DNA of 11,754 nt, from contig CAOMHR010000039.1 of NCBI GenBank assembly GCA_948482865.1, forward strand, positions 1 to 11,754. The letters are read 5' to 3'. The stretch is from Christensenellaceae bacterium (GTDB lineage: Bacteria; Bacillota; Clostridia; Christensenellales; Borkfalkiaceae). The notes beneath the pieces are model-generated. The model made no database searches. It had not been told where the DNA came from and saw only the letters and a list, made by a program, of their open reading frames with translations. Numbering within the stretch: the first letter of the stretch is position 1; the number at the start of each line of letters is the position of its first letter. Positions 4,644 through 11,754 of the stretch are shown here, piece after piece. The translations under genes were made by a program, and so were the position numbers.

Positions 4644-6203
4644 ATGATAAAAATAGCATTGACCGGAACGACCGGCGCAATGGGCGGCGAAGTGCTTTTG
4701 CACCTTTTACAGTCGTCCGATAACTTTTTTGTAAAATGTATACTCTTTGACGAAGAGAAAAAACTTCCTTCCTTCGTTAAAAAAACTTTTAAAAAATACC
4801 CGTCGCGCATACAGGCTTTTAAAGGCGACATTGCGAACTACGAGGATTGTGAAAAACTGATTGAAGGCGCCGACTACGTTATAAACTGCGCGTCGAAAAT
4901 CCCGCCCAAATCGGACCACGACCCGAAAGGCACGTATTTAAGCAACTTTATAGGAACTAAAAATATTGTAGACGCTATAAATGCAAGCGGCCGCGAGATA
5001 GGCTATGTGCATATTGCAACCGTGGCAATGTACGGCGACAGAAGCTATCCGACCTGCTGGATACGCGTGGGCGACCCCGTAATTTCAAGCGATTACGACT
5101 ACTATTCTCTGTATAAACTTAAAGCCGAACGCTACGTTTTAGAAAGCGGACTTAAAAAATTCGTATCTTTGAGACAGACCGCCGTTCTGCACAAATATAT
5201 GTTCACAAACAACCTTAAAGACGGGCTTATGTTCCATACTACCTGGAACGGCACGCTTGAATGGGTAACCGACTGCGACAGCGGCAGGCTGTGCACAAAC
5301 CTTGTTGAGCGCGACGTGAACGGCGGGCTTGAAGGATTCTGGAACAAAATTTACAACATCGGGGGCGGCAGCGAATGCCGCGTTACCGGTTTTGAAACCT
5401 TTGAACAGTGTTTCAGGCTTGCAGGTTCAAAGACCAAAAAAATCTTTAACCCCAACTGGAACATTACACGCAACTTCCACGGCGGCTGGTTTTACGACAG
5501 CGACAATCTTGAAAATCTGCTCGGTTTCCGCAGTGAAACAAACAAAGATTTCTGGCATAAAATGAGCAAAAAATACAGCTACTTCAAGCTGGGCGGAGTA
5601 GTCCCTTCACCCCTTTTATCAAAATTTGCAATCCAGCGTCTGTTTAAAAACACCAACTCGCCCATGTACTGGCTGAAACACGGCAAAGACGGCAGAGTTA
5701 AAGCCTTTTTCGGTGGGCGCGAAAAGTATGAACAACTTCCGTCGGACTGGGAAAACTTCCCCCTTTTGTGCGAAGGCAAACTTACCGACGGCACGCAAAT
5801 AGATTACGAAGAGTATAAAAATATCCAAAACGCCAAACCCTATCTTTTAGACCACGGTTATGACGAAAGCAAGCCCTTGGAAGAGCTTGAATATTCCGAT
5901 TTACAGCAGGCGGCGCAATTCCGCGGCGGCAAATGTCTTGAAAAAGACTACAAAGCGGGGGATATCTATAAAAAAACAGACTGGCAGTGCAAAGAAGGTC
6001 ATACCTTTTCCACTTCGCCTTACACCGTTTTAAAGGGCGGTTACTGGTGTCCGCACTGCTGTGAACCCAAGCCCTGGCAGTACGGCAGGCTGTCCGACAT
6101 TCCTTTTTACGGACAAGTATATTTTGCCACTCACGACAAAGACGAAATTTGCGACGTATATCCCCTTTCGGAAGACGAAGACGATTTTTTAATTGAAAGA
6201 TGA
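4644..6203 (+). CDS. Extended SDR (NAD-dependent epimerase/dehydratase) fused to a C-terminal treble-clef zinc finger
   Basis: This 519-residue protein begins with a Rossmann fold: TGTTGAMGG with the GxxGxxG nucleotide-binding glycines (8, 11, 14), GDIAN (61-65) at the adenine-ring position, NCAS (81-84), and a YxxxK catalytic pair (Tyr154/Lys158) in DYYSLYKLKAE. Substrate-binding sequence of the extended SDR class follows to about 310. A middle region of unclear fold (about 310-420) leads to a zinc-finger-like block: RGGKCL (427-432), WQCKEGH (447-453) and WCPHC (468-472), giving Cys431, Cys449, Cys469 and Cys472 as likely ligands, with His453 nearby. This resembles the 'RGGKCLS...W.C..GH.W...P...K.G.WCP.C' treble clef found in diverse nucleic-acid-associated proteins. 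The substrate is unknown. It overlaps the following flavodoxin/ferredoxin gene by four bases, so the two probably act together. Steroid, sugar or lipid substrates cannot be told apart from sequence. Confidence 0.8.
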   Translation: MIKIALTGTTGAMGGEVLLHLLQSSDNFFVKCILFDEEKKLPSFVKKTFKKYPSRIQAFKGDIANYEDCEKLIEGADYVINCASKIPPKSDHDPKGTYLSNFIGTKNIVDAINASGREIGYVHIATVAMYGDRSYPTCWIRVGDPVISSDYDYYSLYKLKAERYVLESGLKKFVSLRQTAVLHKYMFTNNLKDGLMFHTTWNGTLEWVTDCDSGRLCTNLVERDVNGGLEGFWNKIYNIGGGSECRVTGFETFEQCFRLAGSKTKKIFNPNWNITRNFHGGWFYDSDNLENLLGFRSETNKDFWHKMSKKYSYFKLGGVVPSPLLSKFAIQRLFKNTNSPMYWLKHGKDGRVKAFFGGREKYEQLPSDWENFPLLCEGKLTDGTQIDYEEYKNIQNAKPYLLDHGYDESKPLEELEYSDLQQAAQFRGGKCLEKDYKAGDIYKKTDWQCKEGHTFSTSPYTVLKGGYWCPHCCEPKPWQYGRLSDIPFYGQVYFATHDKDEICDVYPLSEDEDDFLIER

Positions 6204-7099
6204 AAGTAATATTATACGTTTTTTCAGGCACGGGCAACACCCTTAAAGTTGCCGCGCTCTATAAAAAATATATGAATGCGGACGTAACCGTTTACCGCAT
6301 ATCCGAAAAGAGCGGAAAGTTCCCTTCGCCCGAAGAATACGACCTTGTGGGCGTGGGCTATCCCATTCACGCGTTTTCCGCACCCGAACCCGTAATTAAT
6401 TTCTGCAAAAAACTTCCCGCGGTTGCATACCGCAGGGCATTCGTTTTCAAAACTTCGGGCGAAGGATTGCATCTGAACGACGGCTCGTCGCAGAAATGTA
6501 TCAAAATTCTTAAAAAGAAAGGCTATGACGTAACGCTTGAACGGCACGTTGTTATGCCTTACAATATGATTTACCGCCACTCCGACGCTATGGCGAAGCA
6601 GATGTGGATTTACGCAAAAGCATTAGTTAAATTAAGCTGTAACGAACTTGAAAGTTTCAAGCGCGAAAACGTAAAAGAACCTTTTTATAAGACCTTTTTT
6701 ATACCGCCTTTGAACTGGATTGAAAGTAAATTTGCACATTTGCACGGTCCTATGTTCAAAGTGGATACAAATAAATGTATCGACTGCGGCAAATGCGCGG
6801 GCGTATGTCCCGAAAACAACATTGAAAAAATCGACGGTAAGTATAAATTCGGGCATAAGTGCGTCCTTTGTATGGGGTGCTCGTTCGGCTGCCCCGTTGA
6901 CGCTGTCCACGTTGGTGTATTCAAGTACTGGAAAGTAAACGGCAGTTACCGGCTTGAAGAACTTGTAAGGGATGACTCTATTCAGTTCCCCCTTGTGCCC
7001 GACAATGCGAAGGGAATTTACAGGCTTTACAAAAAGTATTACCAAGAAGTTGACGAAATGCTTGAAGACGGCGACGTTGATTTGAACGCTTACGTTTAA
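6200..7099 (+). CDS. EFR1-type flavodoxin/2x[4Fe-4S] ferredoxin protein
   Basis: This 299-residue cytoplasmic redox protein has an N-terminal flavodoxin-like domain (about 1-150) with the FMN phosphate loop SGTGNT (9-14), and GVGYPIHAFSAPEP (51-64) and FKTSGEG (83-89) as further cofactor-contact segments. A C-terminal bacterial ferredoxin domain carries two CxxCxxCxxxCP clusters: Cys193, 196, 199, 203 and Cys221, 224, 227, 231, each expected to hold a [4Fe-4S] cluster. This is the EFR1 architecture common in Clostridia, thought to pass electrons between ferredoxin and a partner enzyme; no specific reaction is established. Its ATG overlaps the stop of the SDR gene (ATGA), so translation is likely coupled and the SDR protein is the natural candidate partner. 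About 60 residues follow the second cluster and have no recognised motif. A hairpin terminator follows. Confidence 0.9.
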   Translation: MKVILYVFSGTGNTLKVAALYKKYMNADVTVYRISEKSGKFPSPEEYDLVGVGYPIHAFSAPEPVINFCKKLPAVAYRRAFVFKTSGEGLHLNDGSSQKCIKILKKKGYDVTLERHVVMPYNMIYRHSDAMAKQMWIYAKALVKLSCNELESFKRENVKEPFYKTFFIPPLNWIESKFAHLHGPMFKVDTNKCIDCGKCAGVCPENNIEKIDGKYKFGHKCVLCMGCSFGCPVDAVHVGVFKYWKVNGSYRLEELVRDDSIQFPLVPDNAKGIYRLYKKYYQEVDEMLEDGDVDLNAYV

Positions 7100-7105
7100 A
7101 AAATT

Positions 7106-7140
7106 GCGCAGCTTAAAATTTTTAAGTTGCGCTTTAATTT
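7106..7140 (+). terminator. Rho-independent terminator of the SDR-ferredoxin operon
   Basis: GCGCAGCTTAAAA (7106-7118) pairs with TTTAAGTTGCGC (7121-7132) with one G-U pair and a tiny A/T loop, followed by TTTAATTT (7133-7140). The upper half is AT-rich, so the fold is weaker than the other terminators in the window, but its place right after the stop fits. Confidence 0.65.
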
Positions 7141-7167
7141 ATAAATAACACAAAACAGGCATATAAT
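7138..7167 (+). promoter_or_regulatory. Probable promoter of the DUF368 gene, very short leader
   Basis: A perfect TATAAT (7162-7167) has a poor -35, TTTATA (7138-7143), at 18 bases. The start point would be near 7174, only six bases before the ATG at 7180, and no Shine-Dalgarno exists between them. A second TATAAC (7171-7176) is even closer to the ATG. Some expression may also come from read-through of the upstream terminator. Confidence 0.5.
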
Positions 7168-7179
7168 TTTTATAACGGT

Positions 7180-8067
7180 ATGAAAGTAAAAGAATTTTTT
7201 AAACACTTCGGAATAGGCGCGGCGATAGGCGTTTCGGTAATAACCCCCGGCATTAGCGGGGGAACAATCGCCGTACTTTTTAAAATTTACGACCGCATTA
7301 TAAACGCGGTAAGCAACCTGCGGCGCGAATTTAAAAAGAGCATTCTCTTTTTGCTACCCATTCTTATAGGAGCCGTGTGCGGGCTTGCCGCGCTGTACTT
7401 CCCTTTAAGCTATGCGCTCGACCACGCGCCCCTGCCCACCGTTTTACTGTTTACGGGGCTTATGATAGGCTCGTTCCCCAAAATGTTTAAAGACGCTTTT
7501 AAATACGGAATAAAGAAACTTGACAGCATTGCAATTATTTTGCCCGTTGCACTTGTCGTAGGAATATGTTTTATCCCCGGTCTCGGCGACGTGGACCTTT
7601 CGGTAAATATGCCGATTTACGGATATTTCCTTCTTATCCTTGTAGGCGCTTTGGCTTCCTGCGCGCTGGTAGTTCCGGGTATAAGCGGCTCTATGCTGCT
7701 GTTGATATTGGGGTACTACGATTCTATTTTGAACACGGTTTCGGCGTTAAAAACATCGTTGGGTCACTCAATTTTGGTTCTTGCGCTGTTTGCGGCAGGC
7801 GTTCTGATAGGCTTTTTCAGTATCGCAAAACTTATGAAACTATTTCTGACCCGTTTTCCGCGTACAACATACTGGGCGATTATCGGTTTTGTCGTAGGTT
7901 CTGTTGCCGCGCCGTTTATAACTTTCGGCACGAACTTCCCCGACGCCCCGCCAATAGACAGCATACAGATTGCAGCCGGCGCAATTTTGTGCATTGCGGG
8001 AATCATTCTGGCATATATCCTTTGCGCCGTTGCCGATTCCCCTAAAAAAATAAAACCTTTGAATTGA
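7180..8067 (+). CDS. popT: DUF368 polyprenyl-phosphate transporter (PopT family)
   Basis: This 295-residue membrane protein has about eight to ten hydrophobic segments and two copies of the family signature: ITPGISGGTIA (21-31) followed by IYDRIINAVS (36-45), and VVPGISGSMLL (164-174) followed by YYDSILNTVS (179-188). The copies, about 143 residues apart, show the internal duplication expected of an inverted-repeat transporter. DUF368 proteins were shown to return undecaprenyl phosphate to the cytoplasmic face of the membrane (PopT), alongside DedA-family UptA, so it should support recycling of the lipid carrier for peptidoglycan and other envelope polymers. The C-terminal tail is Lys-rich (SPKKIKPLN) and probably cytoplasmic by the positive-inside rule. 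The start is secure because no later Met precedes the first signature. It converges with rpoC and stands alone. There is no Shine-Dalgarno. Confidence 0.9.
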   Translation: MKVKEFFKHFGIGAAIGVSVITPGISGGTIAVLFKIYDRIINAVSNLRREFKKSILFLLPILIGAVCGLAALYFPLSYALDHAPLPTVLLFTGLMIGSFPKMFKDAFKYGIKKLDSIAIILPVALVVGICFIPGLGDVDLSVNMPIYGYFLLILVGALASCALVVPGISGSMLLLILGYYDSILNTVSALKTSLGHSILVLALFAAGVLIGFFSIAKLMKLFLTRFPRTTYWAIIGFVVGSVAAPFITFGTNFPDAPPIDSIQIAAGAILCIAGIILAYILCAVADSPKKIKPLN

Positions 8068-8120
8068 CCCCAAACCGAAAGGCTTTAATTTTGCGCAAAC
8101 GTATAACCTGCTTAATTTAA

Positions 8121-8160
8121 AATTTTAAAACCCCCGACCGCTCGGCCGGGGGTTTTGTTT
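8121..8160. terminator. Bidirectional terminator between popT and rpoC
   Basis: AAAACCCCCG (8127-8136) pairs with CGGGGGTTTT (8147-8156); after one A-C mismatch the stem continues with CC/GG around a GCTC loop. A-rich sequence on the left and T-rich sequence on the right let it stop RNA polymerase from either direction, ending popT on the plus strand and rpoC (with any upstream rpoB) on the minus strand. Confidence 0.9.
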
Positions 8161-8167
8161 TAATTAA

Positions 8168-11100
8168 TTATTCTTCGTCGCTGTTCACAACGCTGTTAAA
8201 GTTTGCGTTAAGCACGGGGGACATATTTTTATATTCCTTTACGCCCGTACCCGCGGGAATGAGCTTACCGATAATAACGTTTTCTTTAAGTCCCAAAAGC
8301 GGATCAATCTTGTTTTTGATTGCCGCGTCGGTGAGAACTCTTGCAGTTTCCTGGAAAGACGCCGCCGACAGGAACGAGTCGGTTGAAAGAGCCGCCTTGG
8401 TTATGCCCAACAGCACGCGCTTTTGCAGCGCGGGAGTGCCGCCGCCTTCGATAGCTTTGCGGTTTTCTTCTTCAACGGTGAACATATCAACTGTTTCGCC
8501 GGGAAGAAGGTCTGTTGAACCTGCGCTCTCAATCCTTACCTTTCTGAGCATCTGGCGGACGATAATTTCAACGTGTTTGTCGTTTATATCAACGCCCTGC
8601 GAGCGGTAAACGGACTGAACCTGTTCGAGAATATAGTCCTGAACGCCTTTGACGCCCGAAATTCTTAAAATGTCCTGCGGATAAACCGAACCTGTATTGA
8701 GAACGTCGCCGGGCTGAACCACGTCGCCCGTCTTTACGTGCAATTCTGCATTGAAAGGCAAAGTGTATTCCTTTTTAAGTTCTTTGGTAACCGCGTCGCG
8801 GATGACAATGTGTTTAAGGTTGTCTTTATCGTCTACGGTTACTATACCGGAAACTTCGCAAAGGGTTGCGCAGCCCTTGGGTTTACGCGCTTCGAAAAGT
8901 TCTTCTACACGGGGAAGACCCTGCGTAATATCTCCCGTAGCCGCGATACCGCCCGTATGGAAAGTACGCATGGTAAGCTGGGTACCGGGTTCGCCTATGG
9001 ACTGGGCGGCAATTACGCCAACCGCTTCGCCCGGCTGTACGGGAGTGTTGGTAGCCATATTTTTACCGTAACATTTAGCGCACACGCCGTAACGCGAATT
9101 ACAACTGAATACCGAACGGATTGAAACCTGTTCTATCCCCGCGTTCACAATCTCTTTTGCAAGCGCGTCGGTTACGAAGTTGTTCTGTGCAACTATAACT
9201 CTGCCGTCTTTATCCTTCACGTCTTCGGCTACGAACCTGCCCTGAATTCTGTCTTCAAGACCTTCTATAACTTCGCCGTTGGGACCTATTATCGCTTTCA
9301 CGACCATACCGCGCGGCTTTTTGCTGCCAGCCATACAGTCTTCTTCACGAACTATTACGTCCTGCGAAACGTCTACGAGCCTACGCGTAAGATAACCTGA
9401 GTCCGCCGTCTTTAACGCGGTATCAGCAAGACCTTTACGTCCGCCATGCGACGAAATGAAGTATTCGAGAACGGAAAGTCCCTGTCTGAAACAGGATTTA
9501 ACGGGAACTTCAATCTTTTTACCCTGCGGGTTTACCATCAGTCCGCGCATACCTGAAAGCTGTTTCATCTGGTCGATTGAACCGCGCGCGCCCGAGTCCG
9601 CCATCATCCAGATGGGATTGAACTTGTCAAGCGACTTTTTCAACGCGTCGGTAACCTGGTCGGTAGCTTCGTCCCACGCGCTGATTACCGCGTTGTAACG
9701 CTCTTCTTCCCTTAAAAGTCCGCGCTGGTACTTCTTTTCAATCTGGATAATCTTCTGCTCGGTATCGGCAACGATTTCCTTTTTAGCTTCTGGAATGTGC
9801 ATATCAAATACCGAAGTGGTTATTGCGCCGATTGTAGAGTATTTGTAGCCGAGCGTCTTGATTTTATCGAGAACGTCCGCCGCTCTGGGCGCGCCGCCCG
9901 TTTTAAAGCAACGTTCGACAATTTTACCGAGCTGTTTCTTGCCGACTGCAACAGCCGAGCCCAAAAACTCGTAAGAAATTTCGTATTTAAGATAATCCTG
10001 TTTGTTCTTTCTTTCCACAAAGCCCAGATCCTGCGGCATATTCGAGTTGAATATAATTCTGCCGACCGTGGTCCTTACCCTGCCCTGAACGGTTTCGCCG
10101 TCGGGAGTAACTACCGAGCGCCTTACGTAGATTTCGTCCTGCATATGGACGAGCTTCATCTGGTAAGCCATCATGGCTTCGTCTTCCGAAATGTAAGCGT
10201 TTGCAACGTACTTTTCGGCGCCTTCGTCCTTTTCGCCGCACTCGTAATATCTGTCGCCGCCCCAGCGGTAATACTTACCGTCTTCACGGCGGATAATGGT
10301 CAGGTAGTAAGCGCCGAGTACCATATCCTGCGCGGGCTGCATAACGGGCTTGCCGTCCGAAAGTTTCAAAATATTGTTGGAAGAAAGCATTAAAAATCTT
10401 GCTTCCGCCTGAGCTTCAACCGACAGGGGTACGTGTACCGCCATCTGGTCGCCGTCGAAGTCCGCGTTGAATGCGGTACAAACCAAAGGATGAATTTTAA
10501 TTGCTCTGCCTTCGATTAAAACGGGTTCGAACGCCTGTATCGAAAGTCTGTGCAGCGTGGGCGCACGGTTTAAAAGCACGGGATGCTCTTTTATAACCTG
10601 TTCCAGGACGTCCCATACAAGGGGTTTTGCCTTTTCTACCGTTCTCTTCGCGCTCTTTATATTGTGGCACTGACCGCTTTCAACAAGTTTTTTCATTACG
10701 AAAGGCTTGAAAAGTTCAATAGCCATTTCTTTGGGAAGTCCGCACTGGTAAAGGCGGAGTTCGGGTCCTACGACGATAACCGAACGTCCCGAATAGTCTA
10801 CACGTTTACCTAAAAGGTTCTGACGGAAACGTCCCTGTTTGCCGCGGAGCATACCCGAAAGGGATTTAAGCTCTCTGTTGGAAGGTCCCGAAAGGGCTTT
10901 GCCGCGCCTGCCGTTATCAATGAGCGCGTCAACCGCTTCCTGCAACATTCTCTTTTCGTTTTTGACAATCATGTCGGGCGCGCCCAGTTCCATCATTCTC
11001 TTCAAACGGTTGTTGCGGTTGATTACGCGCCTGTACAAATCGTTTAAGTCGGAAGATGCAAACCTGCCGCCGTCAAGCTGGACCATAGGGCGCAGTTCGG

Positions 11101-11754
11101 GGGGAAGCACGGGAAGAACGGTCAAAACCATCCACTCGGGGCGGTTACCGCTCTTTCTGAACGATTCGAGAATTTCGATTCTCTTAACCGCTTTCACGCG
11201 CTTTTGCGCCGCGCTGCTGGTGTCTATTATCTTCTTTGTTTCTTCGCATTCTTTGTCAAGGTCCACAGCCATAAGAAGTTCGCGGATAGCTTCCGCGCCC
11301 ATTCCCACTTTAAGACCAGTTCTTTCGCTTTCGCCGTACTTTTCTTCTATTTCGCGCAGTTCTTTGTCGTTAATGACCTGCTTGTATTCAAGCACGGGCA
11401 CCGTGCCGGGGTCTATTACTACGTAAGCCGCAAAATAGATTACCTGTTCAAGCGCCTTGGGACTCATATCGAGAATAAGACCTATTCTCGAAGGCACGCC
11501 GCGGAAGTACCAGATATGCGATACGGGAGCGGCAAGCTCTATATGACCCATTCTTTCGCGCCTTACTTTTGCGCGGGTTACTTCAACGCCGCACTTTTCG
11601 CAGGTGATGCCCTTGTAACGGATACGTTTATACTTTCCGCAGTGGCACTCCCAGTCCTTCATGGGTCCGAAGATACGCTCGCAGAAAAGTCCGTCCTTTT
11701 CGGGTTTTTGCGTTCTGTAATTTATAGTTTCGGGCTTGGTTACCTCGCCCTTGG
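8168..11754 (-). CDS. rpoC: RNA polymerase beta' subunit (N-terminus beyond window edge)
   Basis: The frame is open from the right edge; 1,194 residues are visible and only about 20 N-terminal residues should be missing, judging from bacterial RpoC beginnings (the visible start reads KGEVTKPETINYRTQKPEKD). The N-terminal zinc-finger cysteines lie in ECHCGKY and ITCEKCG (about 11588-11650). The catalytic NADFDGDQMAVH, whose three Asp hold the active-site magnesium, is at 10433-10468. The trigger loop (LADTALKTADSGYLTRRL) is at about 9375-9445. The second zinc site is made of Cys at 9335-9337 and the CNSRYGVCAKC run at 9071-9103. Together with beta, alpha and omega this protein forms the core enzyme. 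It is intact and of the short Firmicute type, without the large inserts of Proteobacteria. rpoB is expected just to the right. Confidence 0.98.
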   Translation of the reverse strand, partial: KGEVTKPETINYRTQKPEKDGLFCERIFGPMKDWECHCGKYKRIRYKGITCEKCGVEVTRAKVRRERMGHIELAAPVSHIWYFRGVPSRIGLILDMSPKALEQVIYFAAYVVIDPGTVPVLEYKQVINDKELREIEEKYGESERTGLKVGMGAEAIRELLMAVDLDKECEETKKIIDTSSAAQKRVKAVKRIEILESFRKSGNRPEWMVLTVLPVLPPELRPMVQLDGGRFASSDLNDLYRRVINRNNRLKRMMELGAPDMIVKNEKRMLQEAVDALIDNGRRGKALSGPSNRELKSLSGMLRGKQGRFRQNLLGKRVDYSGRSVIVVGPELRLYQCGLPKEMAIELFKPFVMKKLVESGQCHNIKSAKRTVEKAKPLVWDVLEQVIKEHPVLLNRAPTLHRLSIQAFEPVLIEGRAIKIHPLVCTAFNADFDGDQMAVHVPLSVEAQAEARFLMLSSNNILKLSDGKPVMQPAQDMVLGAYYLTIIRREDGKYYRWGGDRYYECGEKDEGAEKYVANAYISEDEAMMAYQMKLVHMQDEIYVRRSVVTPDGETVQGRVRTTVGRIIFNSNMPQDLGFVERKNKQDYLKYEISYEFLGSAVAVGKKQLGKIVERCFKTGGAPRAADVLDKIKTLGYKYSTIGAITTSVFDMHIPEAKKEIVADTEQKIIQIEKKYQRGLLREEERYNAVISAWDEATDQVTDALKKSLDKFNPIWMMADSGARGSIDQMKQLSGMRGLMVNPQGKKIEVPVKSCFRQGLSVLEYFISSHGGRKGLADTALKTADSGYLTRRLVDVSQDVIVREEDCMAGSKKPRGMVVKAIIGPNGEVIEGLEDRIQGRFVAEDVKDKDGRVIVAQNNFVTDALAKEIVNAGIEQVSIRSVFSCNSRYGVCAKCYGKNMATNTPVQPGEAVGVIAAQSIGEPGTQLTMRTFHTGGIAATGDITQGLPRVEELFEARKPKGCATLCEVSGIVTVDDKDNLKHIVIRDAVTKELKKEYTLPFNAELHVKTGDVVQPGDVLNTGSVYPQDILRISGVKGVQDYILEQVQSVYRSQGVDINDKHVEIIVRQMLRKVRIESAGSTDLLPGETVDMFTVEEENRKAIEGGGTPALQKRVLLGITKAALSTDSFLSAASFQETARVLTDAAIKNKIDPLLGLKENVIIGKLIPAGTGVKEYKNMSPVLNANFNSVVNSDEE

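Noticed and set aside
4481..4831. Minus-strand open frame of 116 codons across the SDR promoter
   Set aside because: It runs antisense through the start of the SDR gene and has no recognisable protein pattern.
9797..10393. Plus-strand open frame of 198 codons inside rpoC
   Set aside because: It is antisense to highly conserved rpoC codons; a similar long shadow occurs at 10839-11426.

Overview
The window looks like chromosome from an anaerobic, spore-forming Bacillota, most likely class Clostridia. The grounds are two CotF-like spore coat genes, a Firmicute-type rpoC, an EFR1-type flavodoxin/ferredoxin gene, SD-led and leaderless starts side by side, and tightly overlapping genes with AAA-rich codon use and GC-rich third positions. 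An uncultured gut lineage (for example Christensenellales-like) is a guess only. I see no mobile element, phage gene, tRNA, rRNA, riboswitch, CRISPR array or tandem repeat. No gene-free stretch exceeds 300 bases.

Layout, left to right. (1) 1-925, plus strand: the 3' end of a 1-phosphofructokinase-like PfkB sugar kinase, overlapping a small Sfp-type 4'-phosphopantetheinyl transferase, closed by a hairpin terminator. (2) 962-3950, plus strand: a strong consensus promoter whose predicted start site falls on the A of the mtnN ATG, so the mRNA is probably leaderless. It drives four overlapping genes: mtnN (SAH/MTA nucleosidase), luxS (S-ribosylhomocysteine lyase), ung (uracil-DNA glycosylase) and an ApgM-type phosphoglycerate mutase or homoserine kinase-like enzyme. 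A 16-bp perfect palindrome separates this operon from convergent genes. (3) 3995-4479, minus strand: two small spore coat genes with clear Shine-Dalgarno sites. (4) 4574-7140, plus strand: an extended -10 promoter driving an unusual SDR-type dehydrogenase/epimerase fused to a C-terminal treble-clef zinc finger, overlapped by a flavodoxin/2x[4Fe-4S] protein, then a terminator. (5) 7180-8067, plus strand: a DUF368 (PopT) polyprenyl-phosphate transporter. (6) 8168-11754, minus strand: nearly all of rpoC (RNA polymerase beta'), with its N-terminus beyond the right edge. A hairpin terminator is shared by popT and rpoC.

How the genes fit together. MtnN and LuxS act in sequence to recycle S-adenosylhomocysteine to homocysteine, releasing adenine and DPD, the AI-2 precursor. 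The ApgM-like gene could serve glycolysis or homoserine/threonine metabolism, and the second reading would sit well beside homocysteine production. The SDR-zinc-finger gene and its flavodoxin/ferredoxin partner look like an uncharacterised two-gene redox unit and are the least explained part of the window. PopT recycles undecaprenyl phosphate for cell envelope synthesis.
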